Source: Pagrus major (Eukaryota; Chordata; Actinopteri; Spariformes; Sparidae). From it: a stretch of DNA of 64,000 bases. The stretch lies in assembly GCF_040436345.1 (NCBI RefSeq), contig NC_133218.1, positions 28,726,710 to 28,790,709 on the forward strand, read 5' to 3'. Numbering within the stretch: the stretch's first letter is position 1; each line of letters opens with the position of its first letter. Positions 36,441-48,839 of the stretch are shown here, one piece after another. The position numbers and the translations under genes were made by a program. The notes beneath the pieces were generated by a model, which did no database searches, was not told where the DNA came from, and was given only the letters and a program-made list of their open reading frames with translations.

Positions 36441-39183
36441 TTATATAGCTGATTTAGACATTTGCTTACATACAAGAATTATAGGAAATAATGTTTACAG
36501 ACAATGAAAGGCATAAAGCAAAATAAATTGTCAAACACTTGATGATTTGTCTACATATTCGAAAAAGAGTTAGAAGAAGTATAAACTTATTTTAACCCAC
36601 CCCTTCACCACAAGTCACTGAATGATAATTATCCAGCTTCCCTATACAACTTGTCTAAATATAATATTGATGACCTTTTATCTTTGTCATACAAAAATAT
36701 AAATTCATTACGGATATACTATCCTTATCAAAAATATAAATTCATTATTTACATATTTTTATCAGTCATATTCATCTTAATCATATTGAGCACTTTTTTC
36801 TTTATTCAAATATGTTTTACTCAGTAAAAATCAGGACAGTAAATTGCCTGTCCTTTGGCATAACAGACACGGGATTAGTTAACCCTCTCAGTCAAACATA
36901 CAGATAACGATGTAGTGAATTTCCTTTTTTGATTTTATATTAATGGGTTTAAGTAAAGTGTCTTTTGAGGGTTAAAGTAAATGCACGCTGGAATATGAAG
37001 CATATGACCTTTTTTAGTCATGGTGGTATTTTTAGTTTATCTGTCACTTTTATGTCTTACTTTGATAAGTAACTTGTGATTTGTAGCTGATGGGACAATG
37101 GATACTGCTGTGTCATGCTGTGGATCACTGACCACATCTGCTTTCTCTTCCTTTATTAGTCCGTCATCTGACTCTCAAACTGATGAGATGGGACAAATAC
37201 TGTAAGCACAGCACACTAACAGCAGTCACTGATTTGCTAAACAAGTTGCGCAAGAGCAGATCCTCATTTTAAATGACATGTTTTATTTCAGCCAGTGTTA
37301 CATTTATTGTTATTTAAGTTTAATTAAATTACTGCACGGTTAACTTGGGGCCATGTAGTGTACCAGCATGGGAATACTGTACACTATGAACAAAAGAGTC
37401 GGAGGTGATTAATGCCCCTGGCCACAGTCGCAGATTAATCCAGTCCTATAAAAAGTACAGCATGTTTACTGCAACAAACAAGACATCACTCCGAGCTTGG
37501 ATCATGATTTATGACTTTATTTTGTCACATCGATAGCACAGTTAATGACTCACTAACACCGACCACAGCTGCTCTGTGGAGATCCTTGCAGAGATGAGGT
37601 GACGCATGTTGATAAATGGAGGCCGTCCTGTGACTAAGTGACGTTACACTCAATCAGCAAACTAATTCCAGTCTGTCAATGAAAACTATAAACCGTCTCT
37701 AAACAAGTTCACATGTGAAACTTTGAAACACTGCACTGTGGCTGTCCACACGTCTCGTAACAGTAACTGTGACCAAATATACAAAAGAACATTTAAAAAA
37801 TACAAAATGAGTCAAATAAGAAACACAAGCAAACGTTATCATACACGTCAGGTACAGGAAGCAAAGCGTATAGTTCTAATATAAAGCAACACACACACAC
37901 GGAGACAAGCTGCAGCTGTCTTTTCACAAGGCAAAGCTGATTCATGATCAAGCCAAGGCATCGTCTAAAGCGTGTGCGTGGACATTTCTAATAACTGCAC
38001 TAAGATACATTTCATTAGCTGGCTTATTGCTGCTGCATACACATACATTCCAGCATGTGCCCTTCACTTACTGTCATGTTAATGTGTGTGTGCGTGGTTA
38101 CAAGTGCTTCTTTCTCTTAAGGAATAGATACAATTCTCTGGATGTCTGTATGAACGAGTAACATGCAGTGACTTCTTTATCTCCTATCAGCAGGTACATG
38201 ATAACAGTTTGACACAGTTTGATAAAGCGGTTCTGCCGAAAGCATCTTTTCCTCTGTACTTTGTACCATAAATCCATTTATGGTCTCAAAGCGCTGCCTG
38301 TGTTTTATCACCAAATATGAGCAACACAACCATAACTGCTCATTACAGATAGAGACCTTACTTTATAATTATATTTGTTAAGAAAGAAAGAAAGAAAGAA
38401 AGAAGGAATTATAACATAGTAAAAAAACAAAAACAAAGACAGACTATACATGGAAGACACTGTTAAATACCACAATCTATAATTACAATCAGATTTCACT
38501 TATTGAAATAAATAATATATAATATAACATAACATAATACTGTCATTGACAATCTTGAAACTCATAGCAGCAAATTATTATTTTACTTTTATGCAACATT
38601 TGTATCCTGAAACCTCTGTCCCTCTCCTAGTCTCCCTGTCTGGTAGCTACATTATCCAAAATGTTTCATACTGCTGAACAAAGGCTCAAATGTCGTAAAG
38701 TAAAGCAGTTACAATTTCTCACTGTCACAATAAAAGATTGTTTTGTTGGAAGGAAATTCAGTTTCACTGAGGTAGGAGGCTCAACTAATGGATAGGCGGA
38801 TAGGCTGTGAGTTGTGGGCTTTACAGGAGAATATAGTAAATAGTCTTTTAGAGTTGGAGCTAATAATTTAAGACTATGACTAAATTAGATTTCCCCAGGT
38901 GATTCAGTAAAATGCTGAAATTAGCTTGCAAACTAGATTTAGTGTTGTACTGTCATCTGTAAAATACAAACATGGTAACACACGTCAAACTTTAAAGTTA
39001 GCGAACAAGGCTACGAGTTTTTTTAAGCTCTAATTTTCCAGTGTAATGTTGCATGTTTACTCTGATGGATTGTCTACATCTGAGGACATTTTCCTCTACA
39101 AGAAGGAAACCAAGCCTGCATATTGTGAATTTTAAAAAAGCAGCTGGGTACACAGTCACCTTTGATGACGCTGCACTACAAGT

Positions 39184-39527
39184 TTAAAGGTGCAATATGT
39201 AAGACGATTTACCTCGGCTCTGACCAGGACTCTGAGGACACCACGGGTTCAGGCGGGGACAGGAAAGAGAGGGAGGTTGGACATCAGTCAGCACAATCCT
39301 CTGGAGGACTGGACTATACTAGTGGACCATCCCCTCTTGAGGTACAAAGTGATATTATGAAACAAGGCGGGCCAGAGCTAGCTTGTTACATGCTAACATC
39401 ATTAAATATCTCTGCAACACAATACATAGACGTCTCGAACATACCATCCAAACTGTTGTTTCTTTGCATTCTGTTGATAATTTTTGCAGATTTTTGAAAT
39501 GAAAATTCTTACATATTGCACCTTTAA
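39184..39527. mobile_element. TTAA-ended MITE, family 2 (GGTGCAATATGTAAGA), full length
   Basis: Begins TTAAAGGTGCAATATGTAAG and ends CTTACATATTGCACCTTTAA, a precise terminal inverted repeat of about 20 bp. It is 344 bp long. A 111-codon open frame runs through it (starting at 39162), but it shows no known domain and is most likely chance. Partial relatives lie at 25919 and 28404. Confidence 0.85.
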
Positions 39528-41540
39528 CTGTCTTTACAAGGCAGGTACATAGTTTCTACATGTGCCTTTAAGTCCAAAAACAATGCTAAATGCTAATAAT
39601 TAGGCTAGCAGTAAATTCTTTTATCGATCAGTAAGTAAAAATCTAAAATTTAAAGCAGATTGGGACCACAGCAATTTGGACTGAAAAACACTGTGGGTGG
39701 TGAGGTATCTTTAACTTCCCTCCCAGCACATTCGGGTTTGTTGCCATAGCAACTCAGATCAACAGTACACACATCTGTACCGACGTACATCATACCTGAT
39801 TATCATTCATACACGTCGTACTTCTTTCATCAATTAAAAAAATAGAACGTCAGAGGTGTTCAGAAAAGCTTCCTCCTCTTTTCGGAGACAGGAACTTACA
39901 TTTATTATGTCTGTTTGTTGAAGGCTGCAGTATCTTTTCTTTGTTTGATTTCATCCATTCATCCAGCCAAACCCTGATTATATATTTTATCAATTTCAAG
40001 AGAGTATGAGTGTATATGGGGAGCTCTGATTATTTACGTTTTAATTAAGAGATTCAAAGCATTTCTGCAGGTCACAAACAAAGTAATTAACAAACGTGAA
40101 AACTATATGTTTTGATATCACATATCTGATCACTAAACTCCTCTTTATCAATCTATATTGCTGTATTTCCCTCTGATAAATTCACATGTTATAACCGTAG
40201 TGTGGTCTACAGAATATCATGCTACAGCCTCTGGCTAACAATAAACTTTAGCTGTGAAGTGGTGACGGACTAAAATTATTGCAGCTACAAAAGACAAAAG
40301 CATAACGGATCGTTTATAAAATGTTTTTCCCTCAAACGTTTACTTTTTGTCATTTGCTTATCTGATAGTTTCATGAAAATAAAGACAGACACATCAATTC
40401 ATGTTTTTGACTATTTTAAAGACTGAAAATACTGAAAATTCTTTGTCTTTGTCAGTAATGTGTGTAAACACCAACCATGTACCGAAGTGTACACACAGCA
40501 ACGAACTGACTGATGACTAGATGAACGAGCGGCTTCCTGAAAACATCATCTACAGCGTTTGCTAGCTTAATAACATCAACGACTTTGAAGGTATACTATG
40601 ATTTGCATAAGTGCGCATTATTTATATATTCAATAACAGATCATTGCCTTCGTTGAGTCGGACTAATTTAAAAAAAGAGTGGCGTTACAGGAGATTCTGC
40701 TCAGCGGCCAGGCGGACACCATGTTTGATTATTGTAAACTGGTTTAATTACCTGCTTCATTTGGAAGATTCAAATGATTGTTTATGCTTCATGATTTTAA
40801 ATATAATCATCATGATTATTTTAATAAATCGTTTGCTCCTATATTTCGCTGACTCTGCTGCCTGAGATAAGCGAGAGACTTGACTGCGTTTTCAGTTTTC
40901 TGAAAAGTGTAAAGGTTCATTTGAATGAATGAAAGTGGTGCCCCACGTTCATTAGCACCTGTGAGTGTTTATCTGTTATCTTTTGATGGGTAAACCAGAC
41001 CCAATCTTCTGTTAATACTGATCCGTAGTGTAGTGATTTTGTTTTATATCAAATGGTTTGAAAGAACTGAAAAAATACAAAAACTCCCCCCACTCCAGAT
41101 TTCCTTGTACAGACGTTTTAGTCGCTGCTAACTTCCTCTGATGGCCTTGGTAGGAAGCAGACTATCGCCTGACATGTGTGATTTTACCAACTGCTTCGAT
41201 TTCACCTGCCAACAGGAGCTTCACGGTACCATGCAAGGAGATTCATACTGGTACACCCTCCTCCCTGCAGGCGCTCCAACCAACCAGGAGTTGCTTGTGC
41301 AGCAACACGGACCAATAAACACTGCTAAATGTGTTAACTTTTTCATGTCAGGGGAAAACATAAATAAAAATCTATACTGTAGGACTGATTCAAATGAGCT
41401 GAGCTGAAGATGTCTTCTAACTCCCCACCAAGCCTTCCCAAGTTAGTTAATGTATGAATTCATGTATATTCTTAACTGCTAAATTGAAAAAGATATCATT
41501 GCCCACCCAGGATCTCCCTTCCCCTTTACCCCCATCCGCC

Positions 41541-44500
41541 CTACACCATCCTCTCTCGACTGTCCACAAACTGGACAATCTGTTTGCGAGCGTGGGAGAT
41601 GACTGGAGTGAGTGGGACGATCTGACCACCAGGCGTAGTGGCTCCAGGAGATGAAGCACCAGGAGATGAAGCACCAGGAGTGGAAGCAGCGGGTGTCGAG
41701 GCAGCGGGTGTTGAAGCTGCTGGCGTTGGAGCTGTAGATATTGAATCTCCAGGTGTCGAAGCTCCAGAAGCAGATGCAGCAGGGGTTGAACCACCGGGGG
41801 TTCCACCTGGTGTTGTGCCAGGAGTGGCAGGGATGACAACAACAGGGGCCAGGCCTGGACTCTCAGCTCCGGCCCGAGACTCCAGTCGTGGGGTGGATGT
41901 GATAAACCGAGCCTCCCTGATCCGGTAGGGACTTCTGTAGGTGGAGATGGGCGACAACTCGGAGCCCCAGCCAAGATAGCTCCCACTGGAAGGAGACTGT
42001 GCATCTGCGCTGAAGTACAGCGTGGTGCTGGACTCTCCGGGTAATGCTGGTTTCTTCTCCGGAGAACCAATCAGGAGAGGAGAACGTCGCTCAGGAGACC
42101 AGCCTGGAGTCTTGATGTCCAGGGAGCCCACGGAGGACGAGGCTTCGGTCAAGGTACCAGCGTTGCTGTCAATGTGGCGGAGGCTTCCTTGCAGTTGCGG
42201 AGATGAGGGTGTTGGTGAGCCGTAAGCAGCACTCTGAAACTCCTCATCACCTTTGGATATAAAATCACATTGAATTAAAAGGCAGTATCATACCTGAGGT
42301 GTGACGACTGGGGCACTAGTCATAATAAATATACTGTTTTCTTGTCTGCAATAAGACCTTCAGTGAGGGTGATGTGTTTTTCTAACCTCTTTCTGATGGT
42401 GGGGCGCTGGAGTCTTCTTCTGCAGTCTCTTCAGGAATGACCTCCTGGACTGGGATGATCTCTGGAAACCTTCTCATATCCTGGATGCTTGTGGGAGGAG
42501 CTTTTCTCACTGGTCTGGCTACCACAGTGTTTAGAGGTGGCTTTGGTGGCGCCACCACCTCTTTCACCTGTGAGATAAGACAGACGGATGAGCCTCAGAC
42601 TGCAGACTTTACTGTATTCTTAGTGGATTTACTGTGGGCTAAACTGAACAGAGATCTTGCCTGTGGAGCCAGGGTCACCTGTGGTGGAGCTGGTTGAGGA
42701 GCTGGCTGTGAGATCTGAAGAACCGGCGGTTGAGCAGGTGTAAACTGACAAAAAACACAAAACAAGTACAAGAAACCACAGTTAGGAAAGACAGGTTTAC
42801 GAAGTAGATATCAGACGAGATCGAGATGTCTCACTACTAACACCAATGAGCTGGATATTTCAACAACAGGGACGCAACAAACCCGAGGGACATGGAAGTC
42901 ATCGGGGGAGTGAACTTCTTCAGACAGACCCATAAGACCGGCCAGTCCTCCCTCGCCATACGACGACCAGACCCTAGTTACATCCCCTGTCTTCATGGCC
43001 AAGCGAATCAGCAGCCAGTGGTGATGTTTCCAACCTTCCCATTGGATAGGGAGATCCATGAGGGTCCCACCTCCTGAGTGGATTGACAAAAATGGTCATT
43101 ATAATGGATGGATCGATGGATGGATATATGGATGGATAGATAGATAGATCTTTAACAGACCAGACAGTGTTGCATGACGATGGAAAGTGGGTGTGACTTT
43201 CTCCTCCAATGACAGTGCAGATCCACGCTCCATGCAGGCTCCACCAATCCCCCTGTGGCGAATGCTTTGGAAAATCTCAAAGGACTTTGGGTGGAGGAAT
43301 CGATAGTACAGCACCAACGCTATCAGTCCTGGAGAGAGAGAGAGAGCGAGGAGGACTTGAAATATGTAAACTCTACAGACTTCGAACATACAGGGGTGGA
43401 AAACTACACATAATTGAGAGAGAGTGTATTTGCATTTGTATACATATCTAATCTCTGTCTCTCATAGTGTGTGGCTGTGTTTCTCACAGTGTTGGTGTGA
43501 TGTTCCAACATCATAATTAATGTTGCTCCAGGAACATCATTTCAACTTAGTCTACATCCGAAGCGGGTCATTGTGGCTGAATGGATTTTGTAAAGGACTT
43601 CCATCAGGAGACTGGGGTCTGTTTCACTTTCCTGTCACAGTTTGGTTTGGTTTAGGCATCAAAAATTCTTAGTTTGGGTTAAACAGGCTGTGTCAAAATA
43701 TAACCACATGTTAACTACTCCAATATGCATATTTTTCCAGTCTTTTCCCAAATCACAAAGCTATGACATTACAAAAACCTGATTAGCCAGTTGCAGTTAT
43801 TGCCCTGAAGCATTATTAATTATGATATTTCAGGCACAACACCAACACAACGATATCAGATCGTGTGTGTGTCTCACCAATGAGGAAGCTACAGAAGATT
43901 GCAGCTGGGATCCCCACGGTATCCCAGGACACCATGGTAAACAACCACGAGGACGCCAGAAGAAGAAAAGCGTTCTCCAAGAACATGGCCTGGAGAAGAA
44001 TGGACAAAAACAGAGGAAGATGTTTACCTTTTCACACAATGTTTGTCTCAGTCTTGTAGTTTTTTATTCAGCTTTTTAGGGGTTAGGGTTCAAATCCAAA
44101 GGTTAGACTGTATATGTTTTATCTTATAACTTGTTTTTCTTTATTCAAAACAATTGTTTTTAGAGTCTCACATGTTGTGTGTCTGTGTCTCTGTTTTTAT
44201 TAATGGTCCTGCCCACAAAAAGTCTGACACACGGTTATGAAATGACCACACACAAACAAACACACACAAACACACACATACCAGGTAGAAGCCAGCCATG
44301 CGGCATCTGGATTGGCCGTACTTCACGTTGAGGAAAAGGAAGATGTGAATGGCTCCCAGAACGAGGTTGAAGATCCTCCATCGACTAGTTGAGCGTATGA
44401 TGTCAGTCTGCTGGGCCACCATCCAGAAAGTTGCACCCAGCCAGTGCACGCCTGGCACACACACACACACACACCCATTTGAACATTTAACCTTTAATAC

Positions 44501-47500
44501 ATACATAAACACACTCTTTCAGACAAAACTGTTCACCGTAAACCTGACAGTAGAGGAGGGGTATGATGTCCTCACCACGACATTTGGCTGTAAACCACAT
44601 GACTCGTATCCTTATCAGAAACTGAACTGTTTGTCAGATTCAACAGTCTGAAGATGAAGCCTTGGCATCCAGACTTACCAATGACTCCCAGGATCCATTG
44701 TTTGAAGATCCGTGTAAAGAGCATGAGAATGGCACATCGAGCTCCCAACATACCGACCTGCAGACAGAAAAAACAGATCTGTCACACAACAGCCCCTCAC
44801 TATATTGATCCTGTTATCTTATTTTGGCCTTTTGGAAGGTTGTTTAAACATGCCCACCCTCCACACCAGTCGACAGAGAATGGCAGCAGGGGTCATCTGT
44901 AGGTGTCCTGGTCTGATGAGCGAACAGGCTCTGGCATAGAGGACCAAGGCCCAGGACAGAGACAGCAAACACACCACAAAACAAACTGAGGCTGGAGGGG
45001 AGAGAGAGCAGGAAGGAGGCGGACAGGAAAAGAAATGTGAACACTTCCATACATAGTAATGCTATACATGAACCCCTGTTTCCCTATGGTAAGGTAGCAC
45101 TTGATGTGTGCTCCTCTCTTGTGCCTCGTGTTGCATTTTTCTAGCTGATTGCACCACATTTTCCATCAAGTTCATTTAACGGTCCGTTGCGCAGGCAGCC
45201 CTGCTCCACAGGTGCGTCACACTGTTTTGCCAAAGATAAGCTTTTCCAAGTCATTTGGGAAGCAGCTGCACCTGTAGCAACAAGTCTGTGTATGATTGGG
45301 GCCAAATATGCAAAATCGTAATCACACTAAGGTTGGGATGAAATACTGAGATGCTCTGCAGTGAGACAATACAGACCATTAGAGGAGCCAGCTCGCCCAT
45401 TACTACATCGACCATTAATGTACAATAGATCTTGTGGTGTACATCTAATGCAGGAAGTGATAAAGTGGATAAGCGGTCCTGCCCCTGTATCTTTAATCAT
45501 GATGGAAATATTCTTTACCACGTACAGTACCAGTTAAGAACAAATACAGCAGATACAGCTTTAAAAATTTAGTGCATGCTATTCTGGGGAGCACCGGGTG
45601 TCCCTCGTAAGGTTCCCACCTGAATGTAATAACTGAGTCTCTGGCCACTTGGTTGAACAAAACCTTGAAATATCGCTAACTTTTTAGGTGAATATGTTAG
45701 CAAAGAGTTGCATATTTACACATCCAGCAGTTACAGAGCAACACTAGTCACTATCGCTGTCTTAAATGAGGTTATGAGAGTGAATCAAAACAGTAAAATT
45801 GTGGTCCAAGCAGCTAAAACAAGAACATGAGCTTAACCTCACTATAAGCACACATGCTTTCTACATTCCCATGTTCAGTCGCTCTGTACCTGGAGACTTG
45901 ATTCCTATGTCAGTACAGATGAGCACATAGCACTGCAGCAGCGTCTGAGGGAGGGTGACCACCAAGGCCTCAAACAGACGTAAGGCGGAACAATCAGCCT
46001 GCTGCATGATCTCACCGTACACGTCCTCATCTGGCAGAGTCATGCACTCCAACAGCCTGGATAGAGAAACAGAAGAGAGAGAAAGAAATGCCACAATGAA
46101 CACCTTTTTTTATCATAATCATCAAATGTAAGCAAATGTTGGCAGACTTTCACTGCAGCTGTCTTTGTTGCACGCACACAAGGTTTGCCCACCTTTTGAA
46201 TAGCCCCAGGTGTAGTATGTGTGTCCAGGTGAGAGACTTCCTGCGTATGCGTCCATCTGACAGGTACCACAGATAACTGAGCCACTGAGGACCCCAACCT
46301 GAGAAACAACAAGGACGAAACAAATATAAATAAAATATCTGTCCGTCTCTGTAACTGAGCACCACCAATAACACATTTCTGTTGTAAATACAGATATCCG
46401 TATCTTGTTGTTGTTCATCTCACCTGGCAGCAGGAACAGTGCAGTGAAGCCAGCGAGATAGGCATAGCAGTAGTTGTGTCCAATCCACAGGTAGTACACA
46501 AAGCAGTAGATCACTGAGGAGAGACGGGCACAAACACACACGTAAACTCAATGAATAGTCGAATAAACACAAAGAAATGTTCCTTTATTTGTGATCGGGA
46601 TGTAAGTCTGAGTCTGCTCATGATGCTATAGACTACTGTGATATAGTTTTAATCATAAATCACAATCAATTGGCCGCTGATCAATTTGTATCAGGTAAGT
46701 CACATTGTATATTTGGATAAGCCTCAGCTGACACCTGCACAGACAATTGTAGGACTATAAAACAGATATTGTAACTTACAGGAGCGTAAAGCACAGACTG
46801 GCAGTACTTTGTATGATACTGCTTATGTTGTAGTGTTAAGCATTTTAGCTCGTATCTTACATAGATACCGGCTTTTTGGGGCCAATGATGATATTTATAT
46901 CAGGGAGTAAAAAAAATCCAATATCAATATATCAGCTGATATTCCTATACAATCTGAATACATAAATAAACACACATTCTTTGCAAGGATCCCACAAATG
47001 TGGTTATCAAACGCTGGATGATTTAACAATACATTTTCATGTCCAAAATGACATCAGTGCACTGAAACAGTAAACTTAACTGAAACAGTATTAACAGGTG
47101 GAGCTCTTCTTCTGTTATATTTACGGTAGCTAAGACACTTTGCAGCAGACCAACTCTGCACATGCCAACAAAGTTATATTCTGAGTAAATACTTCAGGGC
47201 ACTTCAAGGCACATCTCATCAGACAATTGTATTAAGCGTCCATGTAAATAGCTCAGCTGGAGCCTCGAACCTAAATGATTTCAATCAGTTTGAAAAAATA
47301 CTGTCCATGGATCCACAGCTTTTGATAATGGCTGATAATATCTGCTGCCTGATATGTTAGTCAGGCTCTTATCTTATGAGAGCCCACAATATTTCAAATG
47401 ACCTCTGTTCTGCATCCCATGTAAGGTTTGTTGACAACAAGAGGGCTGCCTCCTCTTCCTCTCCTCTTCTCTTCTCCTCTCCTCTCCTCCTCTTCTGTCT

Positions 47501-48132
47501 CCTCTCCTCTCCTCCACTCTCCTCTCCTCTCCTTCACTCTCCTCTCCTCTCCTCTCCTCCACTCTCCTCTCCTCTCCTCCACTCTCCTCTCCTCTCCTTC
47601 ACTCTCCTCTCCTCTCCTCTCCTCCACTCTCCTCTCCTTTTCTTCTTCCTTTTATCCTCCTCTCCTCTCCTTCACTCTCCTCTCCTCTCCTCTCCTCTCC
47701 TCCACTCTCCTCTCCTCTCCTCTCCTCTCCTCTCCTCTCCTCTCCTCTCCTCTCCTCTCCTACAGACAGTCTCTTCTGCCTCTGCTCTGCAGCTCTGCCC
47801 TCCTCCACTCCTCCACTCATGTAATCTGAACCGTTTAAACTGCTAAACAGGCGGGCTGTCCTGGCAGACTAGGCCCCATCCCGGGGTACGCCCATCCCCT
47901 CGTCCATTCATCCACCTCCCAAAAAAAAAAAGGGCGCTTAAATATGACAACATAGCCCCGCTTTGTTTACAGATCCCACAGAGGCTGAGATGGTGCAGCT
48001 GAGAAGATGGAAAACTCAGGCGTGAGTCTGCAGTTTTGCTGCATGCAGGATTTCATAACATGCAGCGTATAAAAATAGGAAAGAGGCGCACTGGTGCTGA
48101 CTGCAGACTGGTGTGGCTCTATTATTCATGAC

Positions 48133-48199
<67 letters not shown>

Positions 48200-48634
48200 C
48201 CGCTGGGCTGAGACACATGTACAACTTCACATGTTTGTATGATTGATGCGGATAATTAAACACAATCTGACATCTGAAACCTTCTGTCTCACCTAGAGCG
48301 AGCGAGCGTCTCCTCCAGCCCACACACACACACACACACATACTGTGGCCGCGCACACGCACGCGCACGCCAATAAAGTCAAATAACACACAACAGGACA
48401 CACATACACACACCACCACATTACAATCACACCGTCAGTCTCACAACACTCACACTTCATTATTAAACGTGCAGGGTGTGTGTGTGTGCGTGTGTGTGTG
48501 TGTGTGTGTCCCAGGTAGGACTCACGTGCCGTCCTCTCTGCAATGATGAGAAATGCGGTAAAGGCGAACACGCAAACTTGGCAGCACGGCATGCAGGCGC
48601 CTCCATTGCTCGGAGTCGCCGAGTAGTCCCTCAT
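41541..48634 (-). CDS. xkr5: XK-related protein 5 (XKR5)
   Basis: Thirteen exons on the minus strand: 48634-48526, 46513-46424, 46298-46193, 46056-45890, 44991-44858, 44757-44679, 44451-44282, 43989-43878, 43328-43161, 43073-42844, 42744-42679, 42567-42387 and 42250-41541. They give 773 residues (human about 686). Landmarks shared with human XKR5 include QWLSYLWYLSDGR, ADCSALRLFEALV, AQQTDIIRSTSRWRIFNLV, LHPKSFEIFQ, HHHWLLIRLAMKTGDV and the C-terminal SSTTLYFSADA. The first half has multiple hydrophobic segments as in XK/XKR membrane proteins. The C-terminal third is cytoplasmic-type, Pro/Ser/Thr-rich, with about a dozen five-residue units of the TPAAS/TPGAS type. Some XKR members are phospholipid scramblases, but XKR5's activity is not established. 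Two donors (after 43161 and 42844) are weak, so exons 9-11 are less certain. Confidence 0.88.
41641..41830 (-). repeat. 15-bp coding minisatellite in xkr5 (TP(A/G)AS units)
   Basis: Tandem 15-bp units, of the form GAAGCACCAGGAGTG on the plus strand, encode repeated five-residue blocks in the last xkr5 exon. Such tracts often vary in unit number between individuals. Confidence 0.75.
43105..43150. repeat. GGAT/GATA microsatellite next to the xkr5 exon 9 donor
   Basis: ATGGATGGATCGATGGATGG followed by GATAGATAGATAG. It lies a few bases downstream, in minus-strand sense, of the weak GTCTGT donor. Confidence 0.85.
47450..47765. repeat. (TCTCC)n polypyrimidine minisatellite in xkr5 intron 1
   Basis: About 315 bases of CTCTCCTCTC-type units, with CCACTCTCC and CTTCACTCTCC variants recurring at higher order. 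The plus strand is almost pure pyrimidine. The long open frames seen on both strands here are products of the repeat and not genes. Confidence 0.95.
48132..48198. repeat. (CA)n microsatellite in xkr5 intron 1
   Basis: About 33 uninterrupted CA units. Shorter (CA)/(TG) tracts follow at about 48319-48340 and 48477-48510, the last close to the exon 1 donor at 48525. Confidence 0.95.
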
Positions 48635-48800
48635 TGCGGGTGGAGAAGCTCAGGCCGGCGGTGCTGACGGTGTGTGTTGCAGGTCTGCAGGCCGCTGTTG
48701 TTCTGGTTCTGGGCGGGAGTCGGTCCAGCTGCGGCAGCCTCCTCTCTCCGCTCACAGTCCCCGTCCCAACGTCACCGCCCGTCCCGTTAAAGCGGCAGCA
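48635..48800 (-). promoter_or_regulatory. GC-rich promoter / 5' UTR region of xkr5
   Basis: CpG-rich sequence immediately upstream of the xkr5 start codon, with GGCGGGAGT and several CCGC motifs, then a fall to A/T-rich DNA past 48840. No TATA box seen. Confidence 0.5.
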
Positions 48801-48839
48801 GTGCTGCTGCTGGAGGAGGTGAGACGGTCCCAGACTCAT

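Larger units (their letters stand above)
35850..41540. other. Intergenic region between ctsb and xkr5
   Basis: I recognise no gene. It contains a common fish interspersed repeat (36255-36440), a (GAAA)n tract (38385-38403), a full TTAA-ended element (39184-39527), and A/T-rich DNA otherwise. An open frame at 41141-41407 (+) has no recognisable domain. The part next to 41541 is probably xkr5 3' UTR. Confidence 0.6.

Noticed and set aside
39162-39497. 111-codon open frame on the plus strand
   Set aside because: It lies inside a 344-bp MITE with clear terminal inverted repeats and shows no domain.
41141-41407. 88-codon open frame just downstream of xkr5
   Set aside because: It has no recognisable domain, no splice context and ordinary composition. 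Probably chance, in the xkr5 3' flank.
47374-47846. Long overlapping open frames on both strands (Ser/Leu-Pro-rich and Glu/Arg-rich)
   Set aside because: They are translations of the (TCTCC)n tract, open in every frame because the unit lacks stops on either strand.
48126-48640. Cys-Val and Thr-His repeat frames on both strands
   Set aside because: These come from (CA)n/(TG)n microsatellites. Only the short xkr5 exon 1 segment (48526-48634) is supported.
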